Assembly: GCF_034262375.1 (NCBI RefSeq)
Contig: NZ_CP139558.1
Span: 930,001-994,000, forward strand
Direction: 5' to 3'
DNA from: Mucilaginibacter sabulilitoris
GTDB taxonomy: Bacteria > Bacteroidota > Bacteroidia > Sphingobacteriales > Sphingobacteriaceae
DNA: 64,000 bases
A program made the position numbers and the translations under genes. Of the stretch, positions 28,152 to 36,900 are shown one piece after another. Under the pieces are notes generated by a model that had not been told where the DNA came from, ran no database searches, and worked only from the letters and a program-made list of their open reading frames with translations. Within the stretch, counting starts at the first letter, position 1, and each line of letters opens with the position of its first letter.

Positions 28152-28320
28152 TTGTAGGTTTAAGGTTGGTAAAGTTGTGAAATAGATTTGGATCCGCCAA
28201 AATCGGAAGAACATAGGAAATCAGTCTGCATTTAATCGCGAGGGTAAGGCATTTTGTTTGAATACCCAATTGAAGACGGATCATTAATTCCTCGATTCTC
28301 GGCAGCGCATTAACATGGCG

Positions 28321-28361
28321 TTATAATATATTCTCCGTTAAACACGGAGAATATATTATAA
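28321..28361 (-). terminator. Perfect 18-bp stem-loop after the SDR gene
   Basis: TTATAATATATTCTCCGT and its exact complement flank a 5-nt loop, 7 bp beyond the SDR stop. AT-rich outer arms give T-rich tails on both strands, so it can act as a terminator. It separates the SDR gene from the KAP gene. Confidence 0.75.
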
Positions 28362-28368
28362 AGATCGG

Positions 28369-29265
28369 TTAAGGGAAATTTAGGCAGGTCACCCTTTCAG
28401 CATAATCCCACAGTTCTGAGGCCTTATTCCCATCCCTCATTGCGGGTGTAACGATGGTTACCGGAGCGGGATATCCGGACAATTCACCTTCACCATCAGG
28501 CGCGTAATAAGCGCCGCCTTCGGCTTCCGGAGAAGTAGCGGCATAGAGGCTGGGCAGCGCGCCCTGCCAAGGCTGCATAACTGTTGGGAACCTGGCAAAT
28601 GCCACCTCCAGCTCATTATCAGGAATATGCCTTGTCAGTTCCGTATATACCACGCCCGGATGCGCCGCAATGGACGTTATTGTCCCGGCAGCACGCCGGT
28701 TCAGTTCATTTGCAAAATAAAGATTAGCTAATTTACTGGTCGAGTACTCGCGGAAGTCGTCATATGGTTTTTCGAGTTTCAGATTATCATAGTCGATCTG
28801 TTCAATGAACCTGCTTGCTCCGCTACTTACGGTCACTACACGTGCGCCCTTGGTGTGTTGAAGAAGGTCATATAAATGTGCGGTAAGGGCGAAATGGCCA
28901 ATGAAATTGACCCCAAACTGTAGTTCAAACCCATCCTCTGACTTTCCTGCAGGTGGTTTCATTACTCCGGCATTGTTAATCAGGAGGTCTAACTTCTGAT
29001 GGCTCTTTTTAAATACTTCGGCGAACGTTTTGATATCTTCGAGGCACGCCAGATTTAGAATCCCTAATTCAAGCTCTCCGTGTACCCCCGCTGATTTTAG
29101 CCGTTTGATGGCATCCAGGCCCTTTTCAGCGTCACGGGAAGCGATAATTACATGTGCACCTTTTTCAAATAAAGCACGTGCTGTCTCGAATCCTATTCCC
29201 GTATTTGCACCCGTTACAATTGCTATTTTTCCCGTTTGGTCTGGTATATCTTTTTTAGTCCACAT
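28369..29265 (-). CDS. Short-chain dehydrogenase/reductase (retinol-dehydrogenase-like)
   Basis: A 298-residue NAD(P)-dependent oxidoreductase of the classical/extended SDR group. It has the cofactor motif TGANTGIGFE (about 19-28), the LLINNAGVM block, the catalytic serine in VVTVSSGAS and the YxxxK pair in YSTSKLANLYF. The Rossmann fold spans nearly the whole length, with a C-terminal substrate loop. Substrate cannot be deduced. It is monocistronic by appearance, with a terminator on each side. Confidence 0.9.
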   Translation of the reverse strand: MWTKKDIPDQTGKIAIVTGANTGIGFETARALFEKGAHVIIASRDAEKGLDAIKRLKSAGVHGELELGILNLACLEDIKTFAEVFKKSHQKLDLLINNAGVMKPPAGKSEDGFELQFGVNFIGHFALTAHLYDLLQHTKGARVVTVSSGASRFIEQIDYDNLKLEKPYDDFREYSTSKLANLYFANELNRRAAGTITSIAAHPGVVYTELTRHIPDNELEVAFARFPTVMQPWQGALPSLYAATSPEAEGGAYYAPDGEGELSGYPAPVTIVTPAMRDGNKASELWDYAERVTCLNFP

Positions 29266-29304
29266 TCACTTACTTGGTTTTATAGATTGGTAGTTTCATA
29301 AAAA

Positions 29305-29333
29305 AATGGTCAGGCATAAGGTACCTGACCATT
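29305..29333 (-). terminator. Rho-independent terminator of the AhpD-like gene
   Basis: AATGGTCAGG pairs with CCTGACCATT over a 9-nt loop; reading the minus strand, the stem is followed by a run of T. It lies 16 bp after the stop of the AhpD-like gene. Confidence 0.8.
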
Positions 29334-29348
29334 GAGTTCGAAATTGAC

Positions 29349-29891
29349 TTAAGCCTTTTCCAGCTTGACAGCTAACGGAAAGTCCACTGCGACCTTAGAA
29401 ACGGCATGGAGAATATTGCTGATGGTCCGGTCGCCGATAAGCATAATAGCGTCCACCAGGTTTTCATTTGTATAACCGCTGCTGAAGAATTCATCTAATA
29501 ACGACTCGTCAATATGCCCGCGTTGTTCGGTCAAAGCCCGCGTTACCTTTGCTAAAACATCCAGTTTAGCATCGGACCCTTTATTCCCGCTACGATATGC
29601 GATGATATCGCTGTCGGAAAAACCTGTTCCCTTCGCGATCACAGTATGGGCGCTTGTACAATAAACGCAGCTATTGATCTCACTAACGACAAGATTAACC
29701 ACTTCCACCTCTTTCCCCGAAAGCGACGTTGGCGCATTTTCGAGGTTAAGGTAGGTTTCCAGCGCGTTTTCAGAATTAGCCAGTACGGTATAGAGATTTG
29801 GTACCATACCCATTTGTTTTTTCATTTTGTCATACAATCCCTGGTTCTTTGGGGATACTTCATCTCTTGAAAGGATCTTTAAATTTTCCAT
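29349..29891 (-). CDS. Carboxymuconolactone decarboxylase / AhpD-like peroxidase-related protein
   Basis: A 180-residue all-helical protein of the CMD/AhpD family. The active-site signature CVYCTSAHTVIAKG carries a CxxC pair and a following histidine, as in alkylhydroperoxidase AhpD-type enzymes. The N-terminal KKQMGMVPNLYTVLANS segment is also typical. It probably reduces peroxides with thiol chemistry in the cytoplasm. It stands alone upstream of the SDR gene and has its own terminator. Confidence 0.88.
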   Translation of the reverse strand: MENLKILSRDEVSPKNQGLYDKMKKQMGMVPNLYTVLANSENALETYLNLENAPTSLSGKEVEVVNLVVSEINSCVYCTSAHTVIAKGTGFSDSDIIAYRSGNKGSDAKLDVLAKVTRALTEQRGHIDESLLDEFFSSGYTNENLVDAIMLIGDRTISNILHAVSKVAVDFPLAVKLEKA

Positions 29892-30011
29892 AGTTGTGTT
29901 TTCTCACTTGGTCGGAAAATGAGCCGGTTCCTTACAAAAAACCGAAAGATTTTCGAAAGAAACGTATTCCCATCGGTGGGAAGTCAGTTATTTTTCAGGT
30001 TCAAAGGCCTA

Positions 30012-32039
30012 TTATTTTCCGTTATCGACAATAATATTGCCCGGAGAATTTGCGGATGTTTTTACTAAGGATAATCCTTTTTCGCCATTATTTCGGCTGG
30101 TATTTTTGTTAACTGTTAGGCCTCGGGCGTTTTCGGCCAATAAGCCATTTGCATCATTCCCTTCCATTTGGTTTTGTCGAATTAGCAAGTCAGACGTTCC
30201 TGAGATATAAATACCGTTTTTTTTGTTGCGGGCGGTTTCATTTCCCCAAATTTCCGCGTGGGAGGACTCACTCAGTTGGAGGCCATTTCCGAATGGGGAG
30301 GTATCGAGGCGGCATAGACCGACTTTCACATTTGTTACATGTTTCAGATAAAGATTGTGCTGCAGTCCCGGCCCTGGCGCCACACTGGAACCGTTGTCGC
30401 TCAAATCACAGCTTTGGATATCTACCTTATTTGCTCCTGCGATATATACACCGTTTTGCGTGCAATTCTGAACAGTTAGCTGAACCAACCTGATATTGTT
30501 CATTATGCTGTCACTTTGACCACGAAACAATATACCTGCCCTTGGTGCGGCATGCTGGTAAGACCGAAGCCTGCGATTATTATTGGGGTCTTCGCTTTCT
30601 GTGACGTTTAGCCCGCCTTCAATGAGGAAATTTGTGAGACTGACGTTGTGCATATCCGGCGACCGGTTAATAATGGCCGCATCTTTCAAATTTGGGGATA
30701 GGAAGAGAATGGATTGCCGGCCACTTCCAATTATGGAAACATTGGAAGGAAGTTGTAGTGGACTTGCCAGCGTATGCACCCCCTTTAAGAGGACGATAGT
30801 TGCGCCATCGGAGCAATGGTCGAGTGCTGCTTGAATAGATTCGCCCGGCCGGATCAATACGGCATTTGATGGATAGGATTTACCAGTGTCTGTAGTAGCA
30901 CCTGCCAGGAGTGCCCCCATACCCGGTTCGGGAAGACGGGTCAGTGTGCCCGGCTCGATTAAATCATTGCGCAGTGACACGAGCAGGGCACTTGTACTTT
31001 CGGTACGGGTGCGTTCAACGATGCGGCGGGTGTAAGGCATGTCCAGATTTTTCTGAAAGTGATAGAAATTATAAATGGTTTCGTAAATATCTCTCAGGCC
31101 GCCACGTTCCCGGCCGGAGATGACGCCATAAACCGGCACGTCTTCATTCAGCAGGAATTTCGAAGCATATTCAAATCCGAGGGCTAAGCGGTTACCGGCA
31201 ATGCTGAACAAGTCGACCCCTTGCGTCCAGGCTGTTTGTGCCGCCTTGGCGAATTCACCAAGGCCTAACTGTACATGTCCCCAATCGCGGGTCGCCTCCT
31301 GAATCTGTCCGCCGGGATAGATATATTTAACAATCCCACCGTTGCCGTTCCCGTAGATGTATTTTGACACGGCGCGGTCGAAGATTTCATGGTTGTCGCA
31401 AAAAATCCCGATACAGAGCATGGTGTTGATCATGGAAGCGTCCCAGTTACCATTGGCCTCGGGAAAGAAATCTTTGATCAGTGGATAATAAACGGATAGC
31501 ATGAAACGCTTAAACTGATCGACCTCCAAAGGCTTCCAATCCGCATTCGAATATCTGATAACCTCTGCTGCATTCAATAAATAATGCCCGGAGAGGCCAG
31601 CCAGAAGCTTTGCGTTATTGCCGTCGAAGTCCCAAAGCTTCGCTGACCAGGCATTAAGGATGGCAACGGATTCGTTTGCGTATCGCTTGTCGCCGGTGAT
31701 ATACCAAAGCAGCGCAGCATCATAAGCGATTCCTGCTGATCTTAACAATTCCTTTCCTCCCCGATCGTCCGTTCCATAAGCACCCTGTGATAAATGGGCA
31801 ACCGCCTTAGTCTTATAATCCAGAGGGGTGGCTGCTTTCAATTTTTCAAATGCGGCTTTCCAGGGCTGTTTGCCTGCATTAATATTGGCCTTCATCGTTT
31901 CCAGATCTGTTTTGCTTTGCATCATTCCAGGGTGCTGAAAGGACTTAAGGAATTTGTTTTGGGCAAAAACGAGGTTCGTGCCGAAGGCGGTTAAGGTAAT
32001 TATTACGGTGATCTGTAAAATCTTTACAATTAGCTTCAT
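30012..32039 (-). CDS. Alginate-lyase-like protein with C-terminal beta-helix
   Basis: A 675-residue secreted protein with a signal peptide ending near LVFAQ. Residues about 35-345 match the alginate lyase-type (alpha/alpha toroid) domain: GNWDASMINTMLCIGIF and GGQIQEATRDWGHVQLGLG are its most telling blocks. From about 375 on, repeated Asn/Ser-rich rungs (NVSIIGSG, NVSLTNFLIEGG, NGVYIAGANKVDIQSCDLSD) form a right-handed parallel beta-helix of the pectate-lyase-like type. The fusion suggests a polysaccharide lyase or hydrolase with two glycan-binding parts. The promoter upstream carries the same triple half-site signature as the rest of the locus, tying it to the same regulon. Confidence 0.8.
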   Translation of the reverse strand: MKLIVKILQITVIITLTAFGTNLVFAQNKFLKSFQHPGMMQSKTDLETMKANINAGKQPWKAAFEKLKAATPLDYKTKAVAHLSQGAYGTDDRGGKELLRSAGIAYDAALLWYITGDKRYANESVAILNAWSAKLWDFDGNNAKLLAGLSGHYLLNAAEVIRYSNADWKPLEVDQFKRFMLSVYYPLIKDFFPEANGNWDASMINTMLCIGIFCDNHEIFDRAVSKYIYGNGNGGIVKYIYPGGQIQEATRDWGHVQLGLGEFAKAAQTAWTQGVDLFSIAGNRLALGFEYASKFLLNEDVPVYGVISGRERGGLRDIYETIYNFYHFQKNLDMPYTRRIVERTRTESTSALLVSLRNDLIEPGTLTRLPEPGMGALLAGATTDTGKSYPSNAVLIRPGESIQAALDHCSDGATIVLLKGVHTLASPLQLPSNVSIIGSGRQSILFLSPNLKDAAIINRSPDMHNVSLTNFLIEGGLNVTESEDPNNNRRLRSYQHAAPRAGILFRGQSDSIMNNIRLVQLTVQNCTQNGVYIAGANKVDIQSCDLSDNGSSVAPGPGLQHNLYLKHVTNVKVGLCRLDTSPFGNGLQLSESSHAEIWGNETARNKKNGIYISGTSDLLIRQNQMEGNDANGLLAENARGLTVNKNTSRNNGEKGLSLVKTSANSPGNIIVDNGK

Positions 32040-32095
32040 TCAGTAATTTATTTATGTTGGTTCAACTTTCCCGGCGGGAATACGCTGGAGTTGGA

Positions 32096-32139
32096 TAAAA
32101 TTAGTGCAAGTGATTAACCAGTTATTAACGGTAGAATAA
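32096..32139 (-). promoter_or_regulatory. Regulon promoter: TTAAT half sites with 11-bp period
   Basis: On the minus strand TTAAT occurs at 32128-32124 and 32117-32113, 11 bp apart, with a weaker TTATT one turn further upstream. TAATTTTA, close to the -7 consensus, starts 14 bp after the start of the last half site. It drives the alginate-lyase-like gene. Confidence 0.6.
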
Positions 32140-32213
32140 TAGAGATCAAATTTTACTCTGAAAGCACGCTGATGGGTGCGGTCGGTCAGTTTTTTCTCGT
32201 CAACAGTATGCTA

Positions 32214-32257
32214 TTAAGGATTTTTTAATGTTGGGTTAAGCCAAAAGCTTTGTTTTG
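32214..32257 (+). promoter_or_regulatory. Regulon promoter: three TTAA half sites with 11-bp period
   Basis: TTAAGG, TTAATG and TTAAGC begin at 32214, 32225 and 32236, exactly 11 bp apart. TTGTTTTG, a -7-like box, begins 14 bp after the last start. The esterase ATG follows only 4 bp after the box, implying a leaderless or nearly leaderless transcript. Confidence 0.6.
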
Positions 32258-32261
32258 TATT

Positions 32262-33317
32262 ATGAAATTCATGCTCTCTATCTTACTGACCCTGCTCATT
32301 TCAGGTAGCAGCTGCCGCTTAAGCAAACCTGTGCAAAAGCCCGCAGCCTGGAGTCCGGTTTTAAAACACGCGGACGCAAAACCCGGTTCGCTTGGGGATC
32401 CCAACTTGAAATTTATTGGACGCTGGGACTTTTCAGACAGAAATCGGTATACCAGTTATTGGGGTGGTGCTTATGTCAGGGTGCGTTTTTCGGGCAGAAT
32501 GATCAGCATGCGGATAGGGCATCCAACCAATTTTTTTGCCCGGATCGACGATGGTCCCTGGATCAGTTATAAGAATGCGAAAGATACAGTGACTTTTAGG
32601 GACATACCATCGCATGGCGGTTGGCATACACTTACTGTTGCACAGGGAAAAGATTATGATTACCTGTTTGATTTCAGGGGGTTTATCTTGCCTACTCATG
32701 CAAGAACTACGAAACCAGTGGTATCTAAGATCGTCGTGGAATACATTGGCGACTCGATCACTTCAGGTTACACAGATGACCAGGCAAATGTTTCAGATTA
32801 TGGCTGGGTCGCAGCGGAAATCCTTGGCGCCGAACATACACAGATCGCGTATCCGGGGATCAACCTAATCGACGGTTATGGCAGGGTCAAGGGTAATGGG
32901 ATGGAATCACAGTATTTCAAATCCCGGTCGCTTAAGTATCCGGATGCCGCTGCCTGGGATTTTCGGAATTACACAGCCGATATTGTTCTTATAAACCTCG
33001 GTACCAACGACAACAACAACAAGGTACCGGATTCCGCTTTCAGGCATTCCTATATCAGTTTAATCAAAGGCGTCCGCGCGAATTATCCTAAGGCCAGGAT
33101 TATTGCTCTTCAAACTTTTCTGGGCATCAAAACCAAACCTACCCTGGAGGCGGTGGCTGAGATTAACCACGCAGGCGACCTAGATGTGTATTTTCTGGAA
33201 ACGAGCGGGTGGATCGCTCCTAAAACAAGCGATTATAATGACACTGCCCATCCCAGCGTAGCCGGGCAGGAAAAGGTAGGGCGAATTCTGGCCGAAAAGC
33301 TGAAAGCCTACCTTTAA
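32262..33317 (+). CDS. CE2-like SGNH/GDSL carbohydrate esterase
   Basis: A 351-residue exported esterase predicted to remove acetyl or other acyl groups from polysaccharide. A short lipoprotein-type signal (LLISGSSC) is followed by a CE2-type beta-sandwich (about 40-150) with IGRWDFSD and WGGAYVRVRF. The SGNH hydrolase domain follows, with nucleophile in YIGDSITSGY (S165), LINLGTND and the Asp/His pair in YNDTAHPS near the end. A paralogue lies at the far end of the locus. ATG at 32262 was chosen; a second in-frame ATG 9 bp later is possible given how close the promoter is. Confidence 0.83.
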   Translation: MKFMLSILLTLLISGSSCRLSKPVQKPAAWSPVLKHADAKPGSLGDPNLKFIGRWDFSDRNRYTSYWGGAYVRVRFSGRMISMRIGHPTNFFARIDDGPWISYKNAKDTVTFRDIPSHGGWHTLTVAQGKDYDYLFDFRGFILPTHARTTKPVVSKIVVEYIGDSITSGYTDDQANVSDYGWVAAEILGAEHTQIAYPGINLIDGYGRVKGNGMESQYFKSRSLKYPDAAAWDFRNYTADIVLINLGTNDNNNKVPDSAFRHSYISLIKGVRANYPKARIIALQTFLGIKTKPTLEAVAEINHAGDLDVYFLETSGWIAPKTSDYNDTAHPSVAGQEKVGRILAEKLKAYL

Positions 33318-33358
33318 GTAAAATCGCGACCCTCATTAATCACTATTTAAACCATTAT

Positions 33359-34348
33359 ATGAACTATCTACCATCAACAGTCCGCTACCAGGATATGCAA
33401 TACCGCCGCTGCGGTCACAGCGGCATCAAGCTGCCTGCTTTATCACTGGGCCTTTGGCATAATTTCGGAGGTGTAGATACCGAGGAAAATTTCCGGTCTA
33501 TCCTTCGTTTGGCATTTGATAGCGGAATCACCCACTTTGATCTTGCCAATAATTACGGCCCTCCTGCGGGCAGTGCGGAAACCAATTTTGGAAAAATCCT
33601 TCAGGAAGATCTTCGGAGTTACCGTGATGAGCTGATTATCAGCAGCAAGGCTGGCTATACCATGTGGGGCGGTCCTTATGGTGATTGGGGTTCGAGAAAA
33701 TATCTAATATCCAGTTTAGACCAAAGCTTAAAGCGTATGCGCCTGGACTATGTAGATATTTTTTACCATCATCGGCCGGATCCCGAAACTCCATTGGAAG
33801 AGAGCATGGCAGCACTTGATCACCTTGTTCGGCAGGGGAAGGCGCTGTATGCGGGTATTTCAAATTATCCTGCTGACCAGGCAGCGAAAGCGATTGAAAT
33901 ATTGAAATTCCTGGGCACACCCTGCCTTATCCATCAGCCTAAATATTCCATGTTTGAAAGGTGGGTAGAGCAGAATTTACTGGATGTTTTGGAGACATCC
34001 GGCGTCGGCTGCATCCCCTTTTCGCCCCTTGCCCAGGGCTTGTTGACGAACAAATATCTTAAAGGTATACCGGCGGATAGCCGCGCTGCAAAACCCAGCG
34101 GTTTTTTGCAGCAAGATCAGGTAACAGAAGAACGCCTGAAGCAGATCAAAAAACTAAATGACCTGGCGGAGTACAGGGGACAGACCCTTGCTCAAATGGC
34201 CTTAGTCTGGCTGCTCAAGGACAGGCGGGTTACCTCGGTGCTGATCGGGGCCAGCAGGCCTGATCAGCTGCAGGATTCTTTGCGATGTCTTCGAAATCTT
34301 CAATTTTCATCTGAAGAGTTATTGACCATCGAGATGATCTTATCTTAA
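33359..34348 (+). CDS. Aldo/keto reductase (YghZ-like)
   Basis: A 329-residue NADPH-dependent aldo/keto reductase, probably cytoplasmic. Catalytic tetrad candidates are visible: Asp in HFDLANNYG with the nearby Tyr, Lys in IISSKAGYTMWGG, and His in VDIFYHHRPDP. The TMWGGPYGDWGSRKYL block is typical of the L-glyceraldehyde-3-phosphate reductase (YghZ) group. A C-terminal NADPH-binding stretch (VLIGASRPDQL) is present. It follows the CE2-like esterase by about 40 bp, so it likely shares its promoter and may reduce an aldose released by the locus (inference). Confidence 0.88.
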   Translation: MNYLPSTVRYQDMQYRRCGHSGIKLPALSLGLWHNFGGVDTEENFRSILRLAFDSGITHFDLANNYGPPAGSAETNFGKILQEDLRSYRDELIISSKAGYTMWGGPYGDWGSRKYLISSLDQSLKRMRLDYVDIFYHHRPDPETPLEESMAALDHLVRQGKALYAGISNYPADQAAKAIEILKFLGTPCLIHQPKYSMFERWVEQNLLDVLETSGVGCIPFSPLAQGLLTNKYLKGIPADSRAAKPSGFLQQDQVTEERLKQIKKLNDLAEYRGQTLAQMALVWLLKDRRVTSVLIGASRPDQLQDSLRCLRNLQFSSEELLTIEMILS

Positions 34349-34359
34349 CTATAAATAAA

Positions 34360-34388
34360 GCAGCAAACGGTAAAGCTCCGTTTGCTGC
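34360..34388. terminator. Bidirectional terminator between converging genes
   Basis: An 11-bp perfect stem (GCAGCAAACGG with CCGTTTGCTGC) with a 7-nt loop lies between the aldo/keto reductase stop and the GH87 stop, which face each other. Confidence 0.8.
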
Positions 34389-34395
34389 ATTTGGT

Positions 34396-36666
34396 TTAAT
34401 TTTTTAAAAACTTAACCGCCTTATTAGTGCCGGCACTCAGTATATACAATCCCGGCTTTAATGAACTCACATCAATATCAGGCCCTGATACCGTATCGAT
34501 CTGCAACCTGCCTTGCCAGTTAGTGATGCGTATCCTTGTTTTGTCCTTAATGTTACTTACCTTGATAATTGTCGTTGCCGGATTTGGATAAACTTTGATC
34601 ACCTCCCCGGGCTGATTCGGCTCCGTAGCCAGCGATGTTGGTTGTGCAAATGCGAGCGGGGATGATCCATCCGTCATAACCTGGCACGAGGACATTTGCT
34701 CGTCGGCACTGGGGCTAAGCCGTGAGAAGTTTGGCGTATCATAGGTCAGTGTCCAGGATGTCCCTGTGTAGTTGTCTCCGGAATACATGATTATCTTTTT
34801 TCCCGCCGGGACACGCGCGGATGAAGCCCAATCGTTACTTACGCCTTTGGTTGCCAGAAGCGACTGCGTATAATTTCCGTCCGGTAACTCCTGTCCGGCC
34901 GTTCCGCCATAGTTGGTGTTTTGATAAAACGAAACCTCGGTTGCCGTTTGCTGCCAGCTGTTCCCGATAACAATGGGTGTGGTAAACGTTGCCGTTCCGT
35001 CGTTTTTAAACGGCAGCTGCCCCGCGTTCATGTTCACAGCGGTGTTATAGCTGATGTTGGCGGTACCTACCGCGCCTGATTTGATATAAAAGGCATTCAG
35101 GGCGGGATGGACGATGACATTGCCGGTACAGGTCACGTTAAAATTATTAATATAAACTGCGCGGGTGCTGGCATCGACCACCATGTTATCCTGCACGGTG
35201 GCTGTGCCGCCGCTATTTACATAGATGGAACCCTGGACCGTACTCCGGTAGCCCCCGCAACGGATAAAATAGTTGTTTTTCACGGTAACGGACTCACAAG
35301 GATTACCCGACGTTCCAAATGTTCCGAGCACGACGCCGGAAAGGTCGGCGGGGTCTGAAACATAGTTATCCTGAATCAGTGAATTCCTGCCGCCCGCGAC
35401 GCGGATGCCGTTCGCATAAATTATGGCCACAGAGGAATTATTCAACACCTTGGTATCCACCATATTATATGTAGTCCCGCCTCCGTTTTGGGCATTAATG
35501 GCGATGCCGTCATCAGTACACCCGCGTACATAGTTATTTTGTGCGGTCAGCCTCAACCCGGCATTATTGGCCTGGACGGATGAGCCATTATTCAGATTAA
35601 TTCCGTCCGCCCAGTCATTGGAACATCGGCAATTCTGAATCGTGCCATCAGTCCCGCTGCACCAAAATCCGGCGCCGACATTATGCAGCCATACCCGCTC
35701 GACAAGCCAGCCGCCGGAGCCTTGAATTGTGAAACCATAGTCATGCCCGTGTGCGAGGTCGCGTGCGGTCTCTGCGCCGAATACGTACAGGTCCCTCAGT
35801 GTACAATTGGTCAGTGACCATTTGATCCGCTTGCCAATCGTTCTTACCAACGTGGTATACCACATTCCGGCACCGCTGATGGTAATGTTGGAGGCATCCA
35901 CCGCCGTATCCGTTTCAAAAGAACCAACCGGTATCCACATTCCCTGGTGACTGCTTTGGCAGGCGGCGATACAATCCTTGATCGCTTTGGTATCATCATT
36001 GCCATCGCCTGAAACCGCACCATAGCTGGTAATGGATAAGGTATTAGCCGGTTGAGTTAACGCCGGCCCGACATTTTCGAGATCAAAAATATCGAGGTAA
36101 TAAAATGCCGCCGTATTTGTTGCCCCTTTTTTAAACATAATGGTGCTTCCCGGCGCGATTGGTGAACCTGTTATCCAAAACCGGGATTCGTCCCAATATC
36201 GATGTGGGGTGCCATGGGCCGGATTGTTATCTGCCCAGTCCGTGACTGTACCATATTGCCAGCTGTATCTTGAAGTAAATTTAACTGTTTGCCTGAAAAA
36301 GCCGTCAATATAAAGGTCAAGCGTATAATCGGCTCCGCCTCCGGTGGGTGTATCAGGGACTGAAGCCCGCACTACCATGGTATTGGCGGTGATACCCGTA
36401 TTATTTACCCAACTGACCGATTGATCGGCGGCGTTAAGCTCTACGAACGTACGGCCGGAAGCCTCCAGCTCCGGCGTGGGTTGGCTGGGGAGGATAGACA
36501 TGGTTCGCACCGTTGCCCCTCCGGCGAGACTGCCAGCTTCGGCTTCGGTAGACCTGAATGGTGTCGTCGCACCCTGACCCATTACCCGGAGACCCAACAG
36601 GATTAACATGGAGGTGAGCAGCAGTTTCGAGCTGCTGCAGGTTGAAGAGGTAATCGTTTTTTTCAT
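34396..36666 (-). CDS. GH87-type alpha-1,3-glucanase with crystallin-like and T9SS domains
   Basis: A 756-residue secreted glycanase. After the signal peptide, a CBM35-like jelly roll (about 35-200) includes TEAEAGSLAGGATV. The catalytic right-handed beta-helix starts at about 208 (ITSYGAVSGDGNDDTKAIKD). Candidate catalytic aspartates lie in NDWADGINL (D354) and GCTDDGIAI (D385/D386), matching the GH87 mutanase/mycodextranase pattern. Residues about 580-675 look like a beta/gamma-crystallin fold (FYQNTNYGG, MYSGDNYTGTS). The C-terminus is a type A T9SS sorting domain (VYPNPATTIIKVSN to the KAVKFLKN end), so it is exported to the cell surface. Its own promoter carries the shared operator. Confidence 0.85.
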   Translation of the reverse strand: MKKTITSSTCSSSKLLLTSMLILLGLRVMGQGATTPFRSTEAEAGSLAGGATVRTMSILPSQPTPELEASGRTFVELNAADQSVSWVNNTGITANTMVVRASVPDTPTGGGADYTLDLYIDGFFRQTVKFTSRYSWQYGTVTDWADNNPAHGTPHRYWDESRFWITGSPIAPGSTIMFKKGATNTAAFYYLDIFDLENVGPALTQPANTLSITSYGAVSGDGNDDTKAIKDCIAACQSSHQGMWIPVGSFETDTAVDASNITISGAGMWYTTLVRTIGKRIKWSLTNCTLRDLYVFGAETARDLAHGHDYGFTIQGSGGWLVERVWLHNVGAGFWCSGTDGTIQNCRCSNDWADGINLNNGSSVQANNAGLRLTAQNNYVRGCTDDGIAINAQNGGGTTYNMVDTKVLNNSSVAIIYANGIRVAGGRNSLIQDNYVSDPADLSGVVLGTFGTSGNPCESVTVKNNYFIRCGGYRSTVQGSIYVNSGGTATVQDNMVVDASTRAVYINNFNVTCTGNVIVHPALNAFYIKSGAVGTANISYNTAVNMNAGQLPFKNDGTATFTTPIVIGNSWQQTATEVSFYQNTNYGGTAGQELPDGNYTQSLLATKGVSNDWASSARVPAGKKIIMYSGDNYTGTSWTLTYDTPNFSRLSPSADEQMSSCQVMTDGSSPLAFAQPTSLATEPNQPGEVIKVYPNPATTIIKVSNIKDKTRIRITNWQGRLQIDTVSGPDIDVSSLKPGLYILSAGTNKAVKFLKN

Positions 36667-36787
36667 ATGCTGTGGTTTTGTTTGGTCATTCCGGTAACTT
36701 CCGCGGTGGTTGCACAGCAGGTCATCTCTGTTGGCATAATTTTCATTAAAAAAACTAAATCCAGCGGCGCGGATAATTGGTTATAAG

Positions 36788-36831
36788 CAAAAAAACGGCA
36801 TAGGATTAATCAAAGATTAACCATTCATTAA
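36788..36831 (-). promoter_or_regulatory. Regulon promoter: three TTAAT half sites with 11-bp period
   Basis: On the minus strand TTAAT begins at 36831, 36820 and 36809, exactly 11 bp apart. TTTTTTTG, matching the TTTG end of the -7 box, begins 14 bp after the last start. It directs the GH87 gene with a leader of roughly 115 nt. Confidence 0.65.
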
Positions 36832-36900
36832 CCAATAAATTAAAACGAAAATAATGGAACGATTTTCTGTCACTCAGGCATCAGCATGCCAGCCGTTAAT

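Noticed and set aside
28321..28361. Transposon end or attachment site
   Set aside because: The perfect stem-loop lies directly after a stop codon and has terminator-like T-rich tails.
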